Origin: CBDCVY01 sp965223245
GTDB taxonomy: Bacteria; Nitrospinota; Nitrospinia; Nitrospinales; Nitrospinaceae
DNA length: 64,000 nucleotides
Assembly (NCBI GenBank): GCA_965223245.1
Contig: CBDCVY010000013.1
Span: forward strand, 1,550,001 to 1,614,000
Direction of reading: 5' to 3'
Below the pieces are notes generated by a model that had not been told where the DNA came from, searched no databases, and worked only from the letters and a program-made list of their open reading frames with translations. The first letter of the stretch is position 1. The number at the start of each line of letters is the position of its first letter. A program made the position numbers and the translations under genes. Positions 54,747 through 64,000 of the stretch are shown here, one piece after another.

Positions 54747-55178
54747 ATGCGACATTTTATTTTTTATGTATCTACAATTTTTGTCACTCTTGGCCTTCCA
54801 CACCAGGTAAGCGCAACTAAAATTCTCTTTCATCCTGAGCCTGCGATTAATACTCACTTTAGTTGGCATACGGAATCAAATGGTATGCTGACTATAGGTT
54901 ATGACTTAGATAATAATGGTAAAGCAGATTTTTTTACGGTTCGAATTGTTCGCTGTCATTTTTTCTCAAAAGATAATCTACAAACGGTTGCAAAGAATTA
55001 TCCTGGAACACCTGTGTTTAAAGTCAAATATGGTGCGGCAAACCATTATTATTTAACAACTCGACATCCATTACTTTATGCCTTAGATTTAAATGAGGAT
55101 GGATTTTGGGATGTTTCCAGGAAAGACATTAGCGAAGATGGATGGAACGGAAATGAAGAATTTAACGAATTAAGATAA
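54747..55178 (+). CDS. secreted protein with EF-hand/dockerin-like calcium motifs
   Basis: A 143-residue protein. The ATG at 54747 follows AAAAAGGAATGAG, and a signal peptide (about 1-24, ending HQVSA) starts there; the longest frame begins 17 codons earlier and lacks a good ribosome site. The mature part has two DxDxDG-like loops, DLDNNGKADFF and DLNEDGFWD, of the kind that bind calcium in dockerins and secreted EF-hand proteins. No other domain is recognised. It stands alone, convergent with clpB, in AT-rich surroundings. Confidence 0.7.
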   Translation: MRHFIFYVSTIFVTLGLPHQVSATKILFHPEPAINTHFSWHTESNGMLTIGYDLDNNGKADFFTVRIVRCHFFSKDNLQTVAKNYPGTPVFKVKYGAANHYYLTTRHPLLYALDLNEDGFWDVSRKDISEDGWNGNEEFNELR

Positions 55179-55214
55179 ATTTTTTACTAACCAATTGAAT
55201 CACTAAATCCCATC

Positions 55215-55257
55215 AAAATAAAAAAACAGGAAGAGACTGCGTTTAATCTCCTCCTGT
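55215..55257 (-). terminator. intrinsic terminator after clpB
   Basis: ACAGGAAGAGA (55226-55236) pairs with TCTCCTCCTGT (55247-55257), all 11 pairs counting one G-U, around a 10-base loop. On the minus strand TTTTTTTATTTT follows. It lies 26 bases after the clpB stop. Confidence 0.92.
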
Positions 55258-55282
55258 CTTGTCGGAGCACACAAAGCCCGAT

Positions 55283-57913
55283 TCATGCGCCCTTAATAAA
55301 TTCTATTTTATTATCAATTTTTTTGACCTTAATATGATCGCCATCCACAAACTCATCTTCAAGAATTTTCATTGAAAGAGGATCCTGCAGATACTTTTGA
55401 ATTGCTCTCTTTAAGGGACGGGCTCCAAATACAGGATCAAACCCTTTATCTGCCAAAAGCTCTTTGACTTGATCCTCTAAATCTAACGTTATCCGTCTCT
55501 CCGCAAGCCGTTTACGCAAATCCCTTAATTGGATATCTACAATTTCTTTAATTTGAAATCTTGTTAAACTCCTGAATATAACAACGTCATCAATACGATT
55601 TAAGAATTCTGGTCTAAAATGATTCCTGAGTTCTTGTCTTACCGCTTCTTGAATTCGCTCATAACTTTGATCTAAGTTTTCTTCTTCAGTATTTGTTATT
55701 TCACCCATTTGAAGACCAGCTTCCTGGATCAATTTACCAGCAATATTTGAGGTCATTAATATTACCGTATTTTTAAAATCCACAGTTTTCCCATGTCCAT
55801 CCGTCAATCGACCTTCATCCAAAATTTGTAAAAATAAATTAAACACATCTCCATGGGCTTTTTCAATTTCATCGAACAGAACCACAGAATATGGACGACG
55901 GCGAATATGTTCGGTCAGGTATCCACCTTCTTCATATCCAACATAACCTGGAGGAGCACCAATTAAGCGGGCAACAGAGTGTTTCTCCATAAACTCTGAC
56001 ATATCCAGCCTCACCATGGCCTGAGAATCATCGAAGAGAAACTCAGCCAATGAACGAGCCAATTGAGTTTTACCTACACCTGTAGGTCCTAAAAACAAAA
56101 AACTTCCTATAGGTCGATTCGGGTCCTGTAGACCGGCACGTGCTCTTCGAATTGAATTTGACACCAATTCAACGGCTTCATCCTGACCCACGACCTGTTC
56201 TTTTATTTTTTCTTCCATAGTTACCAAACGTTTTTTTTCCGATTGAAGCATTTTCTCAACAGGGATTCCAGTCCACCGTGATACTATGGTTGAAATTTCT
56301 TCCTCACCAACTTCCTCATTTAACATTTTTTTATTAGTCTGTACCTCGGTAAGATGTTCTTGCAAACCTTCTAATTCTTGAGTTAAACGAGGAAGAGTCC
56401 CATATTTTAATTCTGCGGCTTGCTCTAATTGTCCTTCTCTCTCTGCTCTAACAGATTCTCTACGGGCTTGCTCAATTTTTTCCTTTAAACTACGTTTTTC
56501 GGAGATTACTTTTTTCTCATTTTCCCATTGACTCTTCATAGAATCACAGGAAGACTTTAACTCTAAAATTTCTTTATCAATATTAGAAAGACGTATTTGT
56601 GATTCTTTATCGGACTCTCTTTTAAGTGCTTCCCGCTCAATTTCAAGTTGGGTAATTTTTCTTTGATATTCATCGATTTCAGCTGGAAGAGAATCAATTT
56701 GCATCCGCAAACTTGAAGCAGCTTCATCGATTAAGTCAATGGCTTTATCGGGTAAAAATCTATCAGATATATATCGATTGGAAAGTTTAGCCGCAGCAAG
56801 AATTGCCGCATCCCGTATTCTAACCCCATGATGAATTTCATATTTCTCTTTCAATCCACGAAGAATTGATACTGTATCTTCTACTGTAGGCTCCCCTACA
56901 CGCACAGGTTGAAATCGGCGTTCTAGTGCAGCATCTTTTTCCACATATTTTCGGTACTCATTCAAAGTAGTAGCACCTACACAATGCAATTCTCCCCTTG
57001 CTAAAGCCGGTTTCAACATATTCGAGGCATCCATTGAACCTTCTGTCGAACCTGCTCCAACCAAAGTATGCAATTCGTCAATGAAAAGGATGAATTTTCC
57101 TTCACTGCTATTTATTTCTTTTAACACCGCTTTTAACCGATCTTCAAATTCACCACGATACTTCGTGCCTGCAACTAACGCTGCCAAATCTAAAGCAATA
57201 ATACTTTTATCTTTCAAACCTTCTGGAACGTCTCCATTTACCATGCGCTGGGCTAAGCCTTCAACAATTGCAGTTTTCCCCACACCTGGCTCACCAATTA
57301 AAACAGGATTATTTTTTGTTCGTCGGGACAACACTTGAATGACTCTACGAATCTCTGTGTCTCGCCCTATAACAGGATCTATTTTTCCGGACCTGGCTTT
57401 TTCTGTGACATCTATGCAATATTTGTCTAATACTTGATATTTACTTTCCGGATTCTGGTCTGTCACTCTTTGACTGCCTCTAACTGCGACTAGGGCTTTT
57501 AAAAGACTTTCTCGCTTGATATTGTGGGATTTTAGTATTTTCCCTGTAGAGGTTTTTGAATCTTGAGATGCCGCCAAAAGAATGTGCTCACCATTTATAA
57601 ACTCATCTTTCATTTGCTGAGCTTCTTTAAAGGCCAGGTCAATCACTTTTTTTAAATCGCTTGAAATATGGACTTGGAAATTACTACTTTCAATTTTTGG
57701 AAGGGTTTCAATTTTGGAATTAAGGTCACTTAAAATTTGACTTGGATCAGCACCTACCTTTTTAATTAGAGCAGGAACAATTCCTTCAGAATCTTTAATT
57801 AAAGAAATAAGAAGGTGTTCGCACTCCATACCTTGATGCCCTTTTTCTTCACATAAGGCTTGGGCTTCCGTTAATGCTTCCTGAAGTTTTATGGTAAGTC
57901 GATCAAATCTCAT
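55283..57913 (-). CDS. clpB: ATP-dependent chaperone ClpB
   Basis: An 876-residue Hsp100 disaggregase. The N-domain starts MRFDRLTIKLQEALTEAQ; two AAA+ modules follow with Walker A GEPGVGKT (near 210) and GPTGVGKT (near 610) and the middle coiled coil between them (about 405-530), whose presence separates ClpB from ClpA. The longest frame starts nine codons earlier, but GGGGGAA precedes the ATG at 57913 and family homology begins there. It works with DnaK to dissolve aggregates. A possible promoter lies about 45 bases upstream. Confidence 0.96.
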   Translation of the reverse strand: MRFDRLTIKLQEALTEAQALCEEKGHQGMECEHLLISLIKDSEGIVPALIKKVGADPSQILSDLNSKIETLPKIESSNFQVHISSDLKKVIDLAFKEAQQMKDEFINGEHILLAASQDSKTSTGKILKSHNIKRESLLKALVAVRGSQRVTDQNPESKYQVLDKYCIDVTEKARSGKIDPVIGRDTEIRRVIQVLSRRTKNNPVLIGEPGVGKTAIVEGLAQRMVNGDVPEGLKDKSIIALDLAALVAGTKYRGEFEDRLKAVLKEINSSEGKFILFIDELHTLVGAGSTEGSMDASNMLKPALARGELHCVGATTLNEYRKYVEKDAALERRFQPVRVGEPTVEDTVSILRGLKEKYEIHHGVRIRDAAILAAAKLSNRYISDRFLPDKAIDLIDEAASSLRMQIDSLPAEIDEYQRKITQLEIEREALKRESDKESQIRLSNIDKEILELKSSCDSMKSQWENEKKVISEKRSLKEKIEQARRESVRAEREGQLEQAAELKYGTLPRLTQELEGLQEHLTEVQTNKKMLNEEVGEEEISTIVSRWTGIPVEKMLQSEKKRLVTMEEKIKEQVVGQDEAVELVSNSIRRARAGLQDPNRPIGSFLFLGPTGVGKTQLARSLAEFLFDDSQAMVRLDMSEFMEKHSVARLIGAPPGYVGYEEGGYLTEHIRRRPYSVVLFDEIEKAHGDVFNLFLQILDEGRLTDGHGKTVDFKNTVILMTSNIAGKLIQEAGLQMGEITNTEEENLDQSYERIQEAVRQELRNHFRPEFLNRIDDVVIFRSLTRFQIKEIVDIQLRDLRKRLAERRITLDLEDQVKELLADKGFDPVFGARPLKRAIQKYLQDPLSMKILEDEFVDGDHIKVKKIDNKIEFIKGA

Positions 57914-57951
57914 ATGCAGTTCCCCCAAATAAAAACTCAATAGCTCTTAAG

Positions 57952-57980
57952 TAAATAAAATTAGAATGGAGTTGAGTCAA
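57952..57980 (-). promoter_or_regulatory. putative clpB promoter
   Basis: On the minus strand TTGACT (57975-57980), a 17-base spacer and TATTTA (57952-57957). The -35 is good and the -10 weak. No CIRCE repeat or clear sigma-32 box is visible. Confidence 0.35.
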
Positions 57981-58030
57981 GGTAGGGGAGGAATTTTATT
58001 AAAAAAAATAAGGGAAGGAAGCAAACTGAA

Positions 58031-58984
58031 TCAGGCTAAACCTTTTTCACTTAACCAGCGTTCCGCTTCTAAAGCAGCCGCGCACCCGGTTCCTGCAGCA
58101 GTAACGGCCTGCCGATACTTATGATCATGAACATCTCCGGCTGCAAAAATGCCATCTACATTAGTTTCTTGCGTGCCCGGTTTTACTATAATATAACCAC
58201 TATCATCCAAATCTATTTGGCCTTTGAAAGGTTGAGTATTAGGTGTATGGCCAATCGCATAAAAAATACCAGCAACTTTAACTTCGGAAACTTCATTGCT
58301 TTTAATATTTCTCAATCGTGCACCCGTAACGAACTCATCTCCTATTGAGTCTTCCAAAACTGAATCCCAAAGAATTTCAATTTTCTTATTATCAAAAGCA
58401 CGCTGTTGCATGATTTTAGATGCTCTCAATTCATCTCGCCGGTGAACTAAATATACCACTGTTCCAAATTTAGAAAGATAGGACGCTTCTTCCACGGCTG
58501 TATCTCCCCCGCCAATTACCATCAGCGGTTGATTTCGAAAAAACGGCAAAGCACCATCACAAACTGCGCAAGCGGACATTCCATTATTCCAAAGCTTTTC
58601 CTCATTAGGAACTCCCATTCGTCTGGCGGTAGCCCCTGTCGCTATAATTATAGATTCTGCATGAACCTCCGTATTATCTCCCTTTATACGAAAAGGACGA
58701 TTTTTGAAATCTACTTCATGGACATCCTCTTGTACCATTTCTGTACCAAATCGCTCTGCTTGTTTACGAAATAACTGCATTAGTTCCGGACCACTCACTC
58801 CCTCAGGAAATCCAGGATAATTTTCAACATCAGTAGTTGTCGTAAGCTGACCCCCAGCAGAACCACCTACAACAAAACCTTCATACATAAAGGGTTCCAA
58901 ATTGGCTCGTGCAGCATAAATAGCCGCAGTATGACCCGCTGGCCCTGATCCAATAATTACCAATTTCTTTACATCTTCTGCCAT
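58031..58984 (-). CDS. trxB: thioredoxin reductase
   Basis: A 317-residue low-molecular-weight flavoenzyme that reduces thioredoxin with NADPH. FAD-binding IGSGPAGHTAAIYAARA is at about 11-26, the redox pair C139/C142 is in SACAVCDGALPFF, NADPH-binding is VIGGGDTAVEEA, and the final FAD motif is GIFAAGDVHD. Length is normal. Its stop is about 120 bases upstream of clpB on the same strand; both are oxidative and protein stress functions. Confidence 0.97.
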   Translation of the reverse strand: MAEDVKKLVIIGSGPAGHTAAIYAARANLEPFMYEGFVVGGSAGGQLTTTTDVENYPGFPEGVSGPELMQLFRKQAERFGTEMVQEDVHEVDFKNRPFRIKGDNTEVHAESIIIATGATARRMGVPNEEKLWNNGMSACAVCDGALPFFRNQPLMVIGGGDTAVEEASYLSKFGTVVYLVHRRDELRASKIMQQRAFDNKKIEILWDSVLEDSIGDEFVTGARLRNIKSNEVSEVKVAGIFYAIGHTPNTQPFKGQIDLDDSGYIIVKPGTQETNVDGIFAAGDVHDHKYRQAVTAAGTGCAAALEAERWLSEKGLA

Positions 58985-59105
58985 TTGGAGAAACCTTTCT
59001 ATTTACCTAAATAATAAATTAAGACCAATAATTTAATACGAAGAATTAAGATGAATTAAGTTAAAAAAAGATTCAAAACAACCCACTGCAATTAATAAAT
59101 TTCGC

Positions 59106-60446
59106 CTAATTATTTTGATCCAGTTTGTTAATAATTGTATTGCGAACAACCTTACTGTCAGCCGGAAGTTCCACAGATTTAAATACATACTCTGCATCGA
59201 CATTTTTTAATTTATTTTCATGGTACTTCAGAAGAAAGTCGGTAAACTTAAGGCCGTTAGCCGTAGAAATCACAACAACGCTATCTTGTTTTTTAATCAC
59301 CCCTTGTTTCACCAGTTTTTCTAAAACTCCCAACGCCACACCCGTATGTGGACAACAAAGCAAACCAGTCCTGTTTGCCCGGGCTGCAGCATTAGCCAAT
59401 TCATTCTCTGTAGCTTCACCCACAATTCCGTCAAATTCCTTTAAGGCTTTAATTGCTTTTTTCACACTTACTGGAGAACCAATTTGGATAGCGCTTGCCA
59501 AAGTCTTTTTCGCACGCATTGGCTTAAAAGAATTAAATTTCTTTTTAAAACTTCTATATAAAGGATTCGCTCTTTCTGCCTGAGCACAAACCAATCGCGG
59601 AAGTGATTTTATTATTCCCAGGTCATACAACATTCGAAATCCCTTGCCAATTGCACTGACATTTCCCAAGTTTCCACCTGGTACAATTACAAAATCGGGA
59701 ACCTTTCCATCAAATTGCTGTATGATTTCGAAACTAATCGTTTTCTGGCCTTCAATGCGCAGGGAATTCATTGAATTAGCAAGATAAATATCCTGATCCT
59801 GACAAATTTCTTGAACTAAACGCATACATCCATCAAAGTCCGTATCTATGGACAATGTTAAAACCCCATTGGCAATGGGTTGTATTAATTGAGTAACTGA
59901 AACTTTATTCTTGGGCAAAAATACGATCGCAGGAATATCAGCTACAGCACAATAGGCCGCTAAAGCAGCAGAAGTATCTCCCGTAGATGCACAAGCTACT
60001 GCTTTGATCTTCTTTCCTTCTTTCCGCATTTGATTAACCATAGAAACTAATACAGTCATTCCCAAATCCTTAAAAGATCCTGTATGGGCCATACCACATT
60101 GTTTTATCCACAGGTCATCCAACCCCAACTGCGACCCTAAACGCTCAGCCCAAAATAAATTACTTCCGCCTTCATAAGTAGAAACAATATTTTCATTCTC
60201 TACCTGCGGACAAACCAATTCTTTTTTACCCCAGACTGAACTTCCGTAAGGCCACTCATGTTTGCGGTAACGACCATCGAAAATTGCTTTCCAATCCCCG
60301 GCAGAACGTTTTTTAAGCTCATCCATATCATGAACCACTTCCAATAAATCATTACAATCCGGACAGCGATAAATTACTTGATTAAGTGGATGACGCCCAC
60401 TACATCCATTAATACACTGAAACCATGCCTGAAAATTTAAACTCAT
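59106..60446 (-). CDS. thrC: threonine synthase
   Basis: A 446-residue PLP enzyme that makes threonine from O-phosphohomoserine. A short N-terminal zinc-ribbon-like segment (C11, C15, C28, C31) precedes the PLP fold; the PLP lysine is K126 (HTGSFKDLGM) and the phosphate loop is GGNLGNVSAIGKG. The longest frame begins inside hom, but ATGAG overlapping the hom TGA at 60443-60446, with GTGG before it, is the better start. It is the last gene of alaC-hom-thrC. Confidence 0.95.
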   Translation of the reverse strand: MSLNFQAWFQCINGCSGRHPLNQVIYRCPDCNDLLEVVHDMDELKKRSAGDWKAIFDGRYRKHEWPYGSSVWGKKELVCPQVENENIVSTYEGGSNLFWAERLGSQLGLDDLWIKQCGMAHTGSFKDLGMTVLVSMVNQMRKEGKKIKAVACASTGDTSAALAAYCAVADIPAIVFLPKNKVSVTQLIQPIANGVLTLSIDTDFDGCMRLVQEICQDQDIYLANSMNSLRIEGQKTISFEIIQQFDGKVPDFVIVPGGNLGNVSAIGKGFRMLYDLGIIKSLPRLVCAQAERANPLYRSFKKKFNSFKPMRAKKTLASAIQIGSPVSVKKAIKALKEFDGIVGEATENELANAAARANRTGLLCCPHTGVALGVLEKLVKQGVIKKQDSVVVISTANGLKFTDFLLKYHENKLKNVDAEYVFKSVELPADSKVVRNTIINKLDQNN

Positions 60447-61747
60447 TTTTCCACTCTGATTAATACTGATTTTCCACAAACATCACTCAGTTGATCAATT
60501 TCCTTTAAAGCCGTTTGAATATTTTTCTCTTGTGACTGGTGTGTCATTATCACAACGGGAACACCATTTCCATTGTCATCCCTGCCCCTTTGAATCATGG
60601 ATTCAATACTAATATTATTATTCCCCAGAATTCCTGATATTTTTGATAAAACTCCGGGTTTATCGAAAACGGAAAACCTCAAAAAATACTCACTTTCAAT
60701 TTCTTCAATATTTTTTATTGGAATATTTTTTACGTTCGCCGCGAGATAAGATTGTGGCGGAACTCTATCTTTGGCCCCGGAAAGAATATTCCTGGCTATT
60801 TCTACAACATCCCCTACAACAGCACTTCCAGTAGGTAAAGACCCGGCACCGTGTCCCACCAAGATATTCTCTTCCATCAAATCATCACGTACCATAACTG
60901 CATTCAAAACCCCATTCACGTTTGCCAAAGGTTTGGTTTCCGGAATCATTGCAGGATGAACACGCACGTCAATGGCGTTCCCATCAAATTTTGAAATTGC
61001 TAATAATTTAATTCGAAATCCAAATTCATGTGCACATTTAATATCTTCTGCAGTAATTTGTGTAATTCCCTGAATATAGATATCCTCTAAATCAATAGGC
61101 GATCCATAGGCCAAACGTGTTAGCACAGCAATTTTATGGGCCGAATCAATCCCTTCTATATCAAATGTTGGATCTGCTTCAGCAAATCCCTTCTCCTGAG
61201 CTTCCTTTAAAACCTCTTCAAATGCATGATTACCCGCTGACATTTTAGAAAGAATATAATTTGCAGTGCCATTAACGATCCCCTCAATGGCAAATATTTT
61301 ATTTGCAGCAAACGCTTCACGAATAGATCTTATTATAGGGATGGCTCCACCCACAGAAGCTTCAAATCCAACACCCACTCCATTCTCTTGAGCGACACCA
61401 AAAATTTCATCCCCATACTTTGCAAGTAAAGCTTTATTGGCGGTGACAATATGCTTCCCATTCTTCATTGCTTTCAGTACAAATGAACGCGCGGGTTCAT
61501 ACCCACCAATTAATTCGATTACAATATCGATTTCCGGATTTTCCAATACCTCATCTGCATTTGTAGTTAATATTTCTTTTGGAACATTAACTCCTCTATC
61601 ACTTGTTATATCCAGATCGGCAATTTTCTTAAGAAAAAGATTTGCTCCTAAACGATCTGATATAACAGATTGGTTATTCTTCAAAATTTTGGTCATTCCA
61701 GAACCAATGGTTCCAAAGCCAATTAATCCAACGTTTATCGATTTCAT
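60443..61747 (-). CDS. hom: homoserine dehydrogenase
   Basis: A 434-residue NAD(P)-dependent enzyme reducing aspartate semialdehyde to homoserine. The nucleotide motif GFGTIGSG is at 10-17, the catalytic region shows GFAEADPTFDIEGIDSAHKIAVL with the active-site lysine, and a C-terminal ACT domain (about 350-430, FSVFDKPGVLSKISGILGNNNISIESM) should give feedback control by threonine. It is monofunctional: no aspartokinase is fused. Its stop overlaps the thrC start. Confidence 0.97.
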   Translation of the reverse strand: MKSINVGLIGFGTIGSGMTKILKNNQSVISDRLGANLFLKKIADLDITSDRGVNVPKEILTTNADEVLENPEIDIVIELIGGYEPARSFVLKAMKNGKHIVTANKALLAKYGDEIFGVAQENGVGVGFEASVGGAIPIIRSIREAFAANKIFAIEGIVNGTANYILSKMSAGNHAFEEVLKEAQEKGFAEADPTFDIEGIDSAHKIAVLTRLAYGSPIDLEDIYIQGITQITAEDIKCAHEFGFRIKLLAISKFDGNAIDVRVHPAMIPETKPLANVNGVLNAVMVRDDLMEENILVGHGAGSLPTGSAVVGDVVEIARNILSGAKDRVPPQSYLAANVKNIPIKNIEEIESEYFLRFSVFDKPGVLSKISGILGNNNISIESMIQRGRDDNGNGVPVVIMTHQSQEKNIQTALKEIDQLSDVCGKSVLIRVEK

Positions 61748-61769
61748 AATTATTGATAATGAATATAAA

Positions 61770-62936
61770 TTAAAAGATTTCTCGAATTCCTCTTACAGCC
61801 TGGCGTGTCCTGTGTTCATTCTCTACCAAAGAAAAACGCACAAAATGATCTCCCCCTTCTCCAAAACCGATTCCGGGAGAAACGGCAACTTTTGATTTAT
61901 CTAAAAGAAGTTTACAAAACTCCAATGAACCAATTGATTTATAGCGATCAGGTATTTCAGCCCAAACAAACATTGTGGCTTTCGGCACTTCCACATTCCA
62001 ACCAATTCGATTTAATCCCTCACAAAGAACATCTCTTCGGTTTTTGTAGGTATCTCTAATTTCATTGACACAATCCCGAGGTCCATTTAGAGCAATTATG
62101 GCAGCAATCTGGATGGGTTGGAACATGCCATAATCTTGATAGCTTTTTATTCTTGCCAGTGCATGAATAATATCATGATTCCCTACCATAAACCCTACTC
62201 GCCAACCTGGCATATTATAACTTTTTGAAAGAGTAAAACATTCTACCCCAACCTCTTTTGCCCCCGGAACCTCCAAAAAACTCGGTGCCCTATAACCGTC
62301 AAAAACCAAATCAGCGTAAGCAAAATCATGAATCACAATGAGTTCATGTTCTTTTGCAAAGGCTACTACCTTTTCAAAAAATTCAATTTCAACCACCTGG
62401 GTTGTGGGATTATGGGGGAAATTTAAAATAAGTGCTTTAGGTCTGGGCCAATTTTGCTTGTAAGCACTTAATAGTGCTTCAAAAAAATCGGTATCTTTAT
62501 TCATCGGTACCCCAATGACATCCCCATTTGACAGGATAAATGCATATGTATGGATAGGATATGTCGGTGTGGGTACAAGAACCGAATCCCCCGGGCTTGT
62601 TATTGCTAATGCAAGATGAGAAATCCCCTCCTTAGATCCAATGGTGGCGATGGCTTCCTTATCTGGATCCAAATCTACATTGAAATTTCTTTTATACCAA
62701 TTGGTAATAGCCAGTCGAAGTTTGGGAACTCCCATGGACTGCGAATATCGGTGATTATGTTCTTTTAAAGCAGACTCACATAGCTTTTCAACGATATGCT
62801 TTGGAGTCGGTTGGTCAGGGTTCCCCATACCAAAATCGATAATGTCCTCGCCACGTCTACGCGCTTGGAGTTTTAACTCCGTAACAATATTAAAAACATA
62901 GGGTGGAAGTCGATTGATTCTGGAAAACTCTTTCAT
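61770..62936 (-). CDS. alaC: class I aminotransferase, AlaC-like (alanine/aspartate family)
   Basis: A 388-residue PLP aminotransferase of fold type I. The PLP lysine is K238 in TLSKSYNMPGWRVGF; N175 (NFPHNPT), D204 (IHDFAY), Y207 and the substrate arginine R246 or R368 region are in place. The N-terminal FGMGNPDQPTP is that of the AlaC and LL-DAP-aminotransferase-like clade. It sits 22 bases before hom; alaC-hom-thrC is a conserved order in several deltaproteobacterial genomes, which supports a role in aspartate-family or pyruvate-alanine metabolism. Confidence 0.9.
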   Translation of the reverse strand: MKEFSRINRLPPYVFNIVTELKLQARRRGEDIIDFGMGNPDQPTPKHIVEKLCESALKEHNHRYSQSMGVPKLRLAITNWYKRNFNVDLDPDKEAIATIGSKEGISHLALAITSPGDSVLVPTPTYPIHTYAFILSNGDVIGVPMNKDTDFFEALLSAYKQNWPRPKALILNFPHNPTTQVVEIEFFEKVVAFAKEHELIVIHDFAYADLVFDGYRAPSFLEVPGAKEVGVECFTLSKSYNMPGWRVGFMVGNHDIIHALARIKSYQDYGMFQPIQIAAIIALNGPRDCVNEIRDTYKNRRDVLCEGLNRIGWNVEVPKATMFVWAEIPDRYKSIGSLEFCKLLLDKSKVAVSPGIGFGEGGDHFVRFSLVENEHRTRQAVRGIREIF

Positions 62937-63388
62937 AACAATTAATTAAATTACCTAAATTTTTGATTAAGTTAAAAAAATCCCTTAACCTGCAGTTTAA
63001 AGGGTTTATCTGAGAAGAAAACAGTTTATCTTTAGGATTTGAAGAAATAATCGGCTGGGTCAAAATCAAAATATTTAAAACCTGACGGACCACATTTGAG
63101 TAAACATAGCATAAATGCTTAACCTCAGCAATTGCTTAAATCAGCCCAATTATTATTCTATTTTAAGAGTTATATTAAAGCATCGTTTCATTTTCTTAAA
63201 TCATTTGACAGCGCTTTTTTGTAAAGAAAATAGATTTCTGGTAGGATTGATGGACACCAGAAAGTACTTGCCTCATGTTATCTGGTTTTTATATTTTTAC
63301 CGCGCGCGGTTTTTCAAGATACCCCCTTTTCGTAAAACATTACTATCCACCTTTTGGGTGAAATTCTTTTAATAGGGTCAAAATATTC
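62937..63388. other. divergent gene-free interval upstream of alaC and uppP
   Basis: About 450 AT-rich bases. The only open stretch (63115-63372, plus) has no ribosome site and an amino-acid mix unlike a real protein. A TTGACA hexamer occurs near 63203, facing uppP, but no -10 box is found at a suitable distance. I see no RNA gene or repeat. Confidence 0.6.
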
Positions 63389-64000
63389 ATGGATTTTCTT
63401 CAAGCCATAATATTAGGGTTGTTACAAGGTCTAACTGAATTTTTGCCGGTTTCCAGTTCTGGCCATTTAATTTTAGCTCCACATGTATTTGGATTTAAAG
63501 ACCAAGGGTTGGCTATGGACGCCATTCTTCATCTTGCGACACTTTTAGCAATTTTCTTATATTTTAAAGACGATCTTATTAAATTATTCAAAGGATTTTT
63601 TTCGAGTAATAAAAATGATCCCTATCGAAAATTAGCATGGAGTATTGTTGTTGCTACCATTCCTGCGGGTGTTGTTGGATTGGCTTTTGAAGACTGGATT
63701 GAGGTAAATTTAAGGAGTACCACTTTTGTTGCCTGTAATTTAATTTTTTGGTCGATTATATTTTTTGTGGCGGACCGGACTTTTCAAAAGAACCAAAATT
63801 CCAAAGAACACATAGATCAACTGAGTTTAGGTAAAGTCTTTTTTATAGGATGTGCTCAAGCTATTGCATTATTACCGGGAACTTCTCGTTCTGGGATTAC
63901 CATTGCAGCTGGGCTATTTCAGGGATTAAATCAGGTAACTGCGGCCAGGTTTTCTTTCTTATTGGGAACCCCGGTTATTTTAGCGGCAGGACTTCTAAAA
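63389..64000 (+). CDS. uppP: undecaprenyl-diphosphate phosphatase (partial)
   Basis: The first 204 residues of an integral membrane phosphatase that recycles undecaprenyl diphosphate to the monophosphate for peptidoglycan and O-antigen synthesis (also called BacA). The first signature GLTEFLPVSSSGHLIL and the second LLPGTSRSGITIAA, with catalytic Glu, Ser and Arg, are both present. It continues beyond the right edge. AGGG lies upstream of the ATG at an unusually long distance, so the ribosome site is weak. Its neighbour alaC is divergent. Confidence 0.95.
   Translation, partial: MDFLQAIILGLLQGLTEFLPVSSSGHLILAPHVFGFKDQGLAMDAILHLATLLAIFLYFKDDLIKLFKGFFSSNKNDPYRKLAWSIVVATIPAGVVGLAFEDWIEVNLRSTTFVACNLIFWSIIFFVADRTFQKNQNSKEHIDQLSLGKVFFIGCAQAIALLPGTSRSGITIAAGLFQGLNQVTAARFSFLLGTPVILAAGLLK

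Noticed and set aside
57914..58030. CIRCE heat-shock operator before clpB
   Set aside because: No TTAGCACTC-N9-GAGTGCTAA repeat or close variant is present.
59125..59583. 152-codon plus-strand frame opposite thrC
   Set aside because: Shadow of thrC; the real coding evidence is on the other strand.
63115..63372. Open reading frame of 85 codons upstream of uppP
   Set aside because: No ribosome binding site, atypical residue mix rich in Phe, Leu and Tyr from AT-rich DNA, and no family resemblance.
1..64000. CRISPR array, insertion sequence, prophage or attachment site
   Set aside because: No regular direct repeats, intact transposase, integrase or phage gene seen on either strand.

Overview
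The window is a stretch of AT-rich chromosome (visibly below 40% GC) from a diderm, Gram-negative-type bacterium. Outer-membrane and envelope functions are shown by SurA, a LapA-domain protein, an MsbA-type flippase, lipobox lipoproteins and UppP. Housekeeping genes are densely packed, with no insertion sequence, CRISPR array, integrase or prophage. The mix (flagellar flgB/fliE with a sigma-54 promoter, a SpoVG-like protein, OleA/OleB, an alaC-hom-thrC operon, and a universal-stress protein carrying PCP_red-like domains) would fit Nitrospinota or another deltaproteobacterium-like marine lineage. That placement is inference and cannot be proved from this window.

Layout. (1) 1-16.4 kb, all on the minus strand: a small protein gene, mfd, two parvulin-type chaperone genes (a lipoprotein and surA), tilS, ftsH, an intrinsic terminator, then folP, pdxJ, gap, tpiA, secG, tRNA-Leu(GAG), an NAD-sugar epimerase, a small membrane protein and a dihydrolipoamide-dehydrogenase-like flavoprotein that runs off the left edge. 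(2) 16.5-22.4 kb: aguB-aguA (agmatine to putrescine), facing a 2-oxoglutarate hydroxylase, a LapA-domain protein, an acidic-tailed membrane protein, a tandem rhodanese and a His-rich SmbP-like protein. (3) 22.4-28.3 kb: fliE and flgB without flgC, behind a near-consensus sigma-54 promoter, divergent from a large GAF-AAA+ sigma-54 activator; then a SpoVG-like gene and ahcY. (4) 28.3-32 kb: msbA-oleA-oleB on the minus strand. (5) 32-36 kb: a USP-USP-PCP_red-zinc ribbon-PCP_red-PCP_red fusion, divergent from a long class II aldolase. (6) 36-46.7 kb: UbiB-type kinase, M16 protease, DMT transporter, an LplT-PlsC-acyl-ligase fusion, a ceramidase-like membrane protein and a lipase, i.e. a lipid-rich stretch. 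(7) 46.7-54.5 kb: a VOC protein, moaC-moaD-moaE, and an AddB-like/AddA-like nuclease-helicase pair. (8) 54.5-64 kb: a secreted Ca-binding-like protein, clpB, trxB, the alaC-hom-thrC operon, and uppP cut by the right edge.

The genes worth most attention are the PCP_red-like fusion protein, the flavoprotein that lacks its redox disulfide, the isolated flgB-fliE pair with its sigma-54 promoter and neighbouring activator, the oleAB pair without oleC/oleD, and the lipase/ceramidase-like pair. No strand-wide new system such as a defence island was seen. Starts were moved from the longest possible reading frame where a ribosome binding site or family alignment supported it, and this is noted in each entry.
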